This document shows, piece after piece, positions 57,498 to 64,000 of a DNA stretch of 64,000 bases (its first letter is position 1; the number at the start of each line of letters is the position of its first letter). The stretch comes from Sesamum alatum. Its lineage: Eukaryota; Streptophyta; Magnoliopsida; Lamiales; Pedaliaceae. The stretch lies in assembly GCA_034509735.1 (NCBI GenBank), contig JACGWO010000005.1, forward strand, positions 18,279,264 to 18,343,263, given 5' to 3'. The notes beneath the pieces were generated by a model, which did no database searches, had not been told where the DNA came from, and saw nothing but the letters and a program-made list of their open reading frames with translations. Both the position numbers and the translations under genes were made by a program.

Positions 57498-59469
57498 TGT
57501 TAGAATAGGTGACCATGTACCCAATCTTGGCAGGAAAATGTAACCAATGTCTAGACAATTTCAGTGTGTGTTTTGATAAATCATTTATGAATAAAGAAGT
57601 GAAATTCATATGGCATTACTTTGTTTGCGTTCACTTCTACTTGCTTTTTACATATCTGTTCGCTACGCAAACAAAACCCACGGACTGAGAATCTATTTCG
57701 GGGACTGGGACTACGCTTGGAGGTAGGTCCATGAAATCAGTCTTGCCGAATCAGTCCGGAAATCTCCAAGTCAAGGAATCTCGAAAATGGGTATTGAGAT
57801 TCCCCTTAAGACTTGCACTAAGCATCTCCTGTCGTATTTCATCGACGGATGACGAAGGTCGTCTAAGCAGTGTTAGTGGGTTAGCCTGCTAGGAAGCAGC
57901 TGACTGAGGTGACTCGTGGGAACCGTCTTACGGAGGACCTTGAGTATGGTCAGCAAGGTATGACGTGTGTTCCCGGTTCCAACGGTACAGGTCAAGTCCT
58001 TTGACTTGAGGAACTGCTGAGTTTACCTGTATGTCAAGTCTGTATCTTAGATATGGTGAGAGATTGCCAAGAAGCACTTGAGTAGTCATAAGCCATGTCT
58101 AGTGCAGCTCTGGTATACAGAGCGACAGTAGTTTCCAAGAAAGGATCTGTCTCCTGTCAAAAGGCATTGACAGTTGAGGCTCACGTATGCTCTGTGTCTT
58201 GTCCCTAAAATCTGTGGCCACAGTAACTGAACAGAAGGGAAGGATTCCCTTGTGGCGTTTAGTAAGGACAGACCGACACTTAGGTCCAAAATGGGTACCT
58301 GCATTTTCCGTGCCCTAGACCCTAAGTGGTGAGACCGTAAACAGAAGGACAAGTGTACTGTTACAACCTAAATATTCATCCCCGAATATTCACCTAGTCT
58401 CTAGTGCCATGGACCGTTGCTAGATGGCCACCCATGGTAACGGACGGATTCTAGGAATCCGACCAAGTCTAGCTGAAAGGTGAACCTAAAGAGTCACACA
58501 CTATCCACACACACATTTAGTATTTAATTTAGAATTAAATATTAGAGAATAGGAATGATTAAATTGGATTTAATCGGGTCCTTTATTTTCTTGGAGAATT
58601 AATTCCTTCTATTTGATAAAGGAATTATATTAATAAATTAAATTTATTAAGGGAATTTATTTAATGGGCTTAAAATAAATATTTATATTTATTTGGCCTC
58701 TTGGAATATTTAAATAGGTTTTAAATATCCCATTAAATTAAATCAACGGTTGAGATGGAAAGGAGAGATGGATGGCTAGGATTGATTTGACTTGGTCAAA
58801 TGCGACTTTGACTAGGACTTTGACTAGGTCAAAATCCTAGTCAAAATAGAGTTATTAGAGTTGGAATTTGAAGAGGATTAAACTCATCCTCTATATAAAC
58901 CCCTAGCCTCCTACAATTGGAGGATGATGATTCTTGAAAACGCACACACAACACACACTCTCTCCTCTCCTCTCTCGTCCGCCCCTCTCTCTCTCACCAA
59001 GAAAATATTATTTTTCTTGTTCTTTTGTTCTTGGAACAATTGAACTAGGGAAGATCGACCCCGTTAATTCATAACGCGTGGTTGATCTATCCTCTCTAAA
59101 ATAATACTTGTTCTTGCTAGCACGACGTACAAAAATACGTGGGTGGATCGTGTGTCACGATTTGGAGGATCTCAAGAACGAGGTCCTGGTGCAAAATGAG
59201 GAACAACGCGAGTAGCCTTTGAAGACGAAAACGACAACGGATAGGTCTCGTTTTAAGATTTCCGTCCCTCTTTATTTTTCAATCCTATGGCCTCCATGAT
59301 TATTGTATGTTGTTTATGTCATGAGTCACCAAACACCCGGGAATCTCAAGGGCACACCCCTTGAGTGTGTTCTGTAATTTCTATTAAAGCATGTTTTAAT
59401 TCCGCAATTTTATTTTATACCGCGCTTCCGCATTCGCGCTATTTTCCCGGGACGATCCATAATCTTTCA
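57498..59469 (+). repeat. 3' LTR of element C
   Basis: 1972-bp LTR from TGTTAGAATAGG to ATAATCTTTCA. It keeps the 76-bp segment lost from the 5' LTR. A W-box cluster lies at 58793-58846 and TATATAAA at 58892-58899. The family-B solo LTR resumes at 59470. Confidence 0.93.
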
Positions 59470-61224
59470 TGAATTTCCCGGGTTCCGATAGTATGGGAGT
59501 AATCCTCAGACTTGAGGTATCATGGCAATCGCGTGCACATGACGGCTGTATCTTGGATCTGGCAAGAGGTAATCATTCTGTAAAATGATTATCATAAGCC
59601 TTGTCCAGTGCAGTCGGAATGTGTAGCGAGGACGGTGGATTCCAAGAAGAGGATCCGTCCGCTGTCAGTATGTGACAGAGGTATCTCCTATGCACTCGGA
59701 GACACGTTCATGTTGTTTAAAGTTGTGGCCACAGTGGTTGGTCGAACATGGAATGGTTTCCTATGTCGATGCAATGAAGCATACGTGGCCTCGAGTATTA
59801 AGCATAGATGCCTAGTCAAGGATGGGAACCGACGCCCAATTCCATACCCTAGACTAAGGCCGAGAGACGGTAGATGGTAGACGGAAGGATCGTACCCGTA
59901 CAGAATCGGCGCCTAAATGTTCACGCCAATTCACCTAGTCTCTAGTTCCATGGACCGTTGCTAGACGGCTACCCCTGGTAACGGGCCCTTGTGGGACACG
60001 GACCCAAATCTAGCTGAGGGTGAACCTAAAGGGTCACACATAAATCACCGAGGAGGTTGAGAGATCGACTTGGACTCAATCTCGAAGGATAAAATAAGTA
60101 ATTAGATTACTTAAGGAAAGTCCATTGGATGGACGGGCCAATATTGTATCGAGCTTTCATTTAATCGGTAAATTGAATTTTCGATTAAATATGAAAAGTT
60201 GAGACGTTGAGACGTTGGATCTTTTAATTGGATTAAAAGATCAACGGGAATAATCTAAATGGACATTAAATTGGATTTAATGTTAGGTTCGTCGTAATTG
60301 GATTACGATAAAACTCGATCCGTTAAATTATATCCGAGAGGAGAAAATAATTTCTATTTTGAAATAGGAAGAAGTTGGACTTCTTTCCTTAATTAAAGAT
60401 GGCCGACATGCTCCCTTATAGGAAGCAAAATCAGCCATGTTTCATGCTAGATGGTATGTTGACTTATCTCTTTTGAAAAGAGACAAATCAACTCCAATCA
60501 AGCTCTTCCCTTTTGGTATGATTTAATCATACCATAAATTTTGGTAAGCTTGATTGAAAAATTGATGGTGATTGATTGGAATGAATCTAGACATCCTTGG
60601 ATGAACCTAGACACAGTCCAATAATCTTAATTATGTATATATATTAGAATATACAACACCAAATAAGTGATTCATTATTCATCTTTTTCTAGGAAAAAGA
60701 GAAGACAAAATCCCTCTCCTCTCTCCCAACTCTCGGCCCTCGCTCCCTCTCTTACACTTGTGTTCTTCACATGATTTTGAATCAAGAAGAAGAACAAAGT
60801 AAGTTTAAGAGAGCACTAATTCATAGTGTTCTTCTCTTAAACCGATTCCTTCTTAAACCCATTCTTTTCTAGCAAGAAGAACGTGTGTTTCTTCCGGTGT
60901 GGTGTGGATCACCTTTGGAGAATCCATACGTTTGGATTTCGTGAGCATTCCGGAGAAGGAACAACGCAAGTAGCCGGGAGCATACGCTAAACAGTCAAAG
61001 GTAACGATTTATTACGCTTTGATTGATTATGTATATTTATCTATGCCCTATGTGTTTAAATATATGTTTCCAATATTTACACATTCTACATCGAACGCCC
61101 GGTTGAGCACCCAAGGGTACACCCCTTGGGATTCGTTTATTTAAATTAGATTTAATTTACGCACTTTTCTCGCTTTCTCGCTTCCGCTCGCGCTCCCGGG
61201 CGGATCCGCTTGTCCTTCAAAGGA

Positions 61225-61720
61225 ACTGTAAATGCAGTTTTATATCTGTCTGATTCATTTCTCTGGATCTGCTAATATCCTGATTTTAAATCCAATTTTG
61301 AAAAAATTATTGCCTTATGTAATCTATCTAAAAGGTCTTTCTTATTGGGGATTGGATACTTTATCCATTTTAAGACCTTATTGAGGGGCTTGTAATTAAT
61401 AACAAGTCTAGGTCTCCCTCTTTCCTATTCTGCATATTTATTAACATAAAAAGCAGTACATGACCAAGGTGATTTAGAGGATCTAATTAGTTTTTTATCT
61501 ATTAATCCCTTAATCTCTTCTTTGTATAACTCTAAATATTCGGAGTTCATTTGACAAGATCTCGCCTTAGTGGGAATATTTTTCTCCAAAAATTCAATTT
61601 CATAAGGGAGGCTTATAATATGTTTCTTTCTGTGCCAAAATGCATTAGGATGTCCATTACATGTCTCGAGTTCGAATCTATTTTGAACCATTTTGATTTT
61701 TGCTTGTAATTTTGGATTTT
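61225..61720 (-). pseudogene. Endogenous caulimovirid reverse transcriptase, N-terminal part
   Basis: The minus strand begins with a protease-reverse transcriptase linker (HRKKHIISLPYEIEF) and the reverse transcriptase entry motif (LIDKKLIRSSKSPWSCTAFY near 61460), then RPRLVINYKPL near 61395, running to the solo LTR at 61224. A stop near 61425 and a frameshift are present. The remainder of the domain is at 48758 downward, on the other side of the solo LTR. Confidence 0.88.
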
Positions 61721-61806
61721 CAAGTAACTCATTTATCTGTAGAGAATTAATTTCTTCTTTTATGAAAATAAATTTAATTTGTTTTAGAAATTATTAAATC
61801 TCTTAT

Positions 61807-62190
61807 TTATTTAATAACCTTATCCATTGGTTGAGTAATAAATTCAAATTTTATTATCTCATCTTCAAATGTTCCCATTATGCCTTTTTCATTAATGGTT
61901 TTTATTGAGAAAATCTTTTTTAGGAAGGGTGTTCCTAGGATTATATCATTTGTTAAGTCCTTAATTAATAGGAAACTCATAGGGATATATTTTTTTATTA
62001 TTACATATATAAGCTTATGGGATTTCAAAACTTATGTTCAATTTTTGCCCATTGGCAGAGGATAATGAATGAGTTGTTTTTTCAAAGTATTTGGTTGGTA
62101 TTAACCCTTCTTTTATAAAATTAATATCTGCCCCACTATCTACTAAGGCAGTAAATGTTTTTTCTAAAATTATTACTTATCAACAAGTCA
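61807..62190 (-). pseudogene. Endogenous caulimovirid aspartic protease
   Basis: The minus strand has the retropepsin active-site motif LVDSGADINF near 62135 and the second conserved motif DIILGTPFL near 61930, at the spacing expected of caulimovirid proteases. The catalytic Asp is present. A frameshift between the two motifs (about 62040) and stops show decay. It lies between the coat-protein region and reverse transcriptase, the usual polyprotein order. Confidence 0.85.
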
Positions 62191-62900
62191 ATCTTTATAT
62201 TCCATTTTTGACTAGTCACTACCTCTAATGTGGATAGGAAATTATCCTCAATTTTTTCTTTGCTTAATTCAATGAATTTATTGTTTTTATCTATTTCTAA
62301 TATTTCTATCCTCTATCCTAATAGTAAGAGTCTGATTATATTTCTTAATATTTTTTATTTCTTCTTTTAATTTTTCAACTTCTAATTTTAGATCTTCTGC
62401 AGTGAAAGGGTTATCTTTAATTGTTTGTTTGTTTCTAAGTATTCTTTTAACTTCAGTAATTGTATAAGGTTCAAATGGTTTACTAATTAAGTTTTCATAT
62501 GTCTGGTTTGACTCAGACGATAAATCTTTATTATTATCCATTTTACTAAGGATAATATTTCATATCTCAGGGTCCTTAATTTCCCTAAGCTATTTAACTA
62601 TATGATTATCTGTAAGGACATTTACTGTTGCTAGATCTTTGAATTGTGCCATTAATTCATAAAATTCATCATTTGATTCTTCGTCATTAGTCCCTTGTTT
62701 ACATGGACATGAGAAATTTTCTTCTTCATTTGATTCATCCGAAGTCGATAAATTTTCAGGATTTTCTTCTATATTTCCTAATTCGTCTTGATTATCTTAA
62801 ACTTCCAATTCATCAGATTCAGAGGATTCTCTTTCTTCAAAAAATATTGTATTTATTATATTTTCTTTTTCTTGGTCTTCTAATTTAAGACTATTAATCT
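62191..62900 (-). pseudogene. Endogenous caulimovirid linker between coat protein and protease
   Basis: Minus-strand frames here are rich in Glu, Ser and Asp (for example ENLSTSDESNEEENF near 62730), with a Lys/Glu coiled-coil-like stretch (LKLEVEKLKEEIKNIKKY near 62360). No catalytic motif is seen. Several stops split it. Confidence 0.6.
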
Positions 62901-63994
62901 TCTTTTTTAATCTTTTAGCTCTTCTACATCTATTTGCAAGGTGGTCTGTTTCACCACATATGTAACATCTTCTTATCTTTTTTGTTACATTATTTTTAGT
63001 TTTTCATTCGTCTTTCCTAATTATGTTTCTTTGTTTATTTTTTTCCTTTCTATCACTTTGTTTTTTATGTTTTTTCCTTTTTTCCTCTGGAGTCCTATAT
63101 TTAAGAATTTTTTGTCTATCTGACGGTATCATTTCTATTCCAAATTGAGCACAAAATTCTCCTAGTTGTTTCTTCTCTATTAAATTTTGTCTTTTAAATT
63201 GTTTATTTAATCTATTTTCATTGCATAGATTTAAACCTTCTTGAATGCAAGTTCCAATTAACTTCCCATAAGTATATGGATCATAATTTATTGTTACCCC
63301 TCCATTTCTAAGATTCTTCCTAACTCTTTCAGCGAATAGGTGAGGAAGTCCATCGATGAATCTAGATTTCCAGTGAGCATCATTGGATTCTGGGAGTTTC
63401 ATCTAAGGAAGACATCTTTGTAGAATCTAAATGATGTTAGAGTTTTACATTGGAAATTCTGTAATAGGGTCCTAATATTTTCACTATTATCGGACCATCT
63501 CCCTATAAAATGTTCTACTATATTTATGGCAAGTGTATAAACTGCTTATTCTTCCATATTTTATGGTTTGACTGTACTCAAATTTCATTTATGTCCATCG
63601 GGCTAAGATAATTATCCCACCAACCTTTTAATTGACCCGTAAAACTTGCTATAATCATTTTAGCAATAGCCTTATCTGTATTATTATTTCCTTTACAGAC
63701 AGTATTGTACATCATCATTTTATAAATAGCATTGTAGATTTATCTTTCTGTATATCCATCAATCTTCCATTCATAAATTTGTTTTCCATTATAACTATGC
63801 TGGTCATAAATTTCTTGTTCTTCATATAGTATGTCTTGAGGTGTGGGCCTAGCATAATAAAATTTTGTTTGCATAGGCTTCCTAGCATATTTCTCTATTT
63901 TATTTATTCCTTTTGGCAAATTTTTTCTACTATTTTCAGTAGTGATATCATCACTTAAGGTATTTAATTTTAAGTTCCTAAATTTTTTATCCAA
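62901..63994 (-). pseudogene. Endogenous caulimovirid coat-protein region with CCHC zinc finger
   Basis: The minus strand starts near 63994 with KFYYARPTPQDILYEEQ and IYEWKIDGYTE. It continues at 63402 with WKSRFIDGLPHLFAERVRK and YGKLIGTCIQEGL, then a highly basic stretch. It ends with the zinc finger CYICGETDHLANRC (CX2CX4HX4C) near 62975-62930, followed by basic residues. The knuckle and order identify the coat-protein domain of a caulimovirid polyprotein. Stops near 63405 and 63003 break the frame. The movement-protein region would lie beyond the right window edge. Confidence 0.82.
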
Positions 63995-64000
63995 TAATTT

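Larger units (their letters stand above)
49244..59469 (+). mobile_element. Copia element C, full length, nested in the solo LTR
   Basis: 10.2-kb Ty1/copia element of the same family as A: 5' LTR 49244-51139, primer site 51141-51156, leader, gag-pol 53439-57481, polypurine tract 57484-57497, 3' LTR 57498-59469. The flanking 5-mers TCGAT and TGAAT match at only 3 of 5, but the host LTR resumes correctly on both sides. It has more lesions than A (at least seven frameshifts) and more LTR differences, so it is probably older. Confidence 0.93.
48759..61219 (+). repeat. Family-B solo LTR in the viral gene, interrupted by element C
   Basis: LTR sequence at 48759-49243 and 59470-61219 (about 2.2 kb in total) matches the LTRs of element B but on the plus strand. 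It starts TATTAGAATAGG (TG decayed to TA) and ends CTTGTCCTTCA. A perfect 5-bp duplication AAGGA (48754-48758 and 61220-61224) flanks it. No primer site or polypurine tract adjoins, so it is a solo LTR left by LTR-LTR recombination. It disrupts the viral reverse transcriptase. Element C is inserted about 485 bp from its start. Confidence 0.93.

Noticed and set aside
59608..59880. 90-codon ORF MQSECVARTVDSKKRIRPLS
   Set aside because: It recurs on the other strand at 4065-4304 because both lie in family-B LTRs; LTR-internal ORFs with no domain and no conserved start.

Overview
This window is repetitive plant nuclear DNA. I recognise no intact host gene, tRNA, rRNA or CRISPR array. Nearly everything is transposable element or integrated virus sequence: Ty1/copia LTR retrotransposons with an initiator-tRNA-Met primer site, Ty3/gypsy pieces, a plant-type LINE, a CACTA transposon, small hAT- and Mutator-type elements, and an endogenous caulimovirid (pararetrovirus). 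That mix indicates a flowering plant, probably a eudicot; the species cannot be read from it.

Layout. 1-4920: LTR and leader pieces of copia family B (minus strand) enclosing a Ty3/gypsy reverse transcriptase fragment. 4921-6015: unassigned. 6016-26910: copia element B (minus strand, target duplication CTTTT), with copia element A (11945-22072, plus strand, duplication GAGGA) inserted exactly between B's gag zinc knuckle and protease, and a 620-bp hAT-type element (7202-7821, duplication CCCTTTAG) in B's 3' LTR only. 27440-43305: one minus-strand LINE broken into four pieces by a CACTA transposon (28542-35675, itself hit by a Mutator-type MITE), by a stack of LTR-type insertions (36296-41302) and by a Mutator-type element (41939-43173). 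43305-45190: a truncated LTR. 45191-46271: start of a short-LTR Ty3/gypsy element. 46382-64000: an endogenous caulimovirid running off the right edge. Its reverse transcriptase is split by a family-B solo LTR (48759-61219, duplication AAGGA), and that LTR is split in turn by a third full-length copia element, C (49244-59469).

The copia elements A, B and C share one coding plan: gag with a CCHC knuckle, protease, integrase, reverse transcriptase, RNase H. All carry disabling mutations. Their LTRs are unusually long (about 1.9-2.2 kb). The first ~1 kb of the LTR is related across all families here, including the solo and truncated LTRs; the 3' halves diverge. The A and C LTRs have a cluster of TTGAC (W-box) cores about 50-110 bp upstream of a TATA box. 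The 1.8-2.3 kb leaders between primer site and gag hold conserved features: a GC-rich island, a palindrome of AAACCCTAG type, a 9-bp stem-loop, a repeated CACGAGTCGTG palindrome, and a TATAAATA box about 100 bp before the gag ATG. This long, structured leader with a possible internal promoter is the most interesting signal in the window.

Relative order of events follows from the nesting: virus, then solo LTR, then C; B, then A and separately the hAT-type element; LINE, then CACTA, then MITE; LINE, then LTR E1, then unclassified sequence F, then LTR E2. Family names and domain calls rest on motifs read by eye; no database search was possible.
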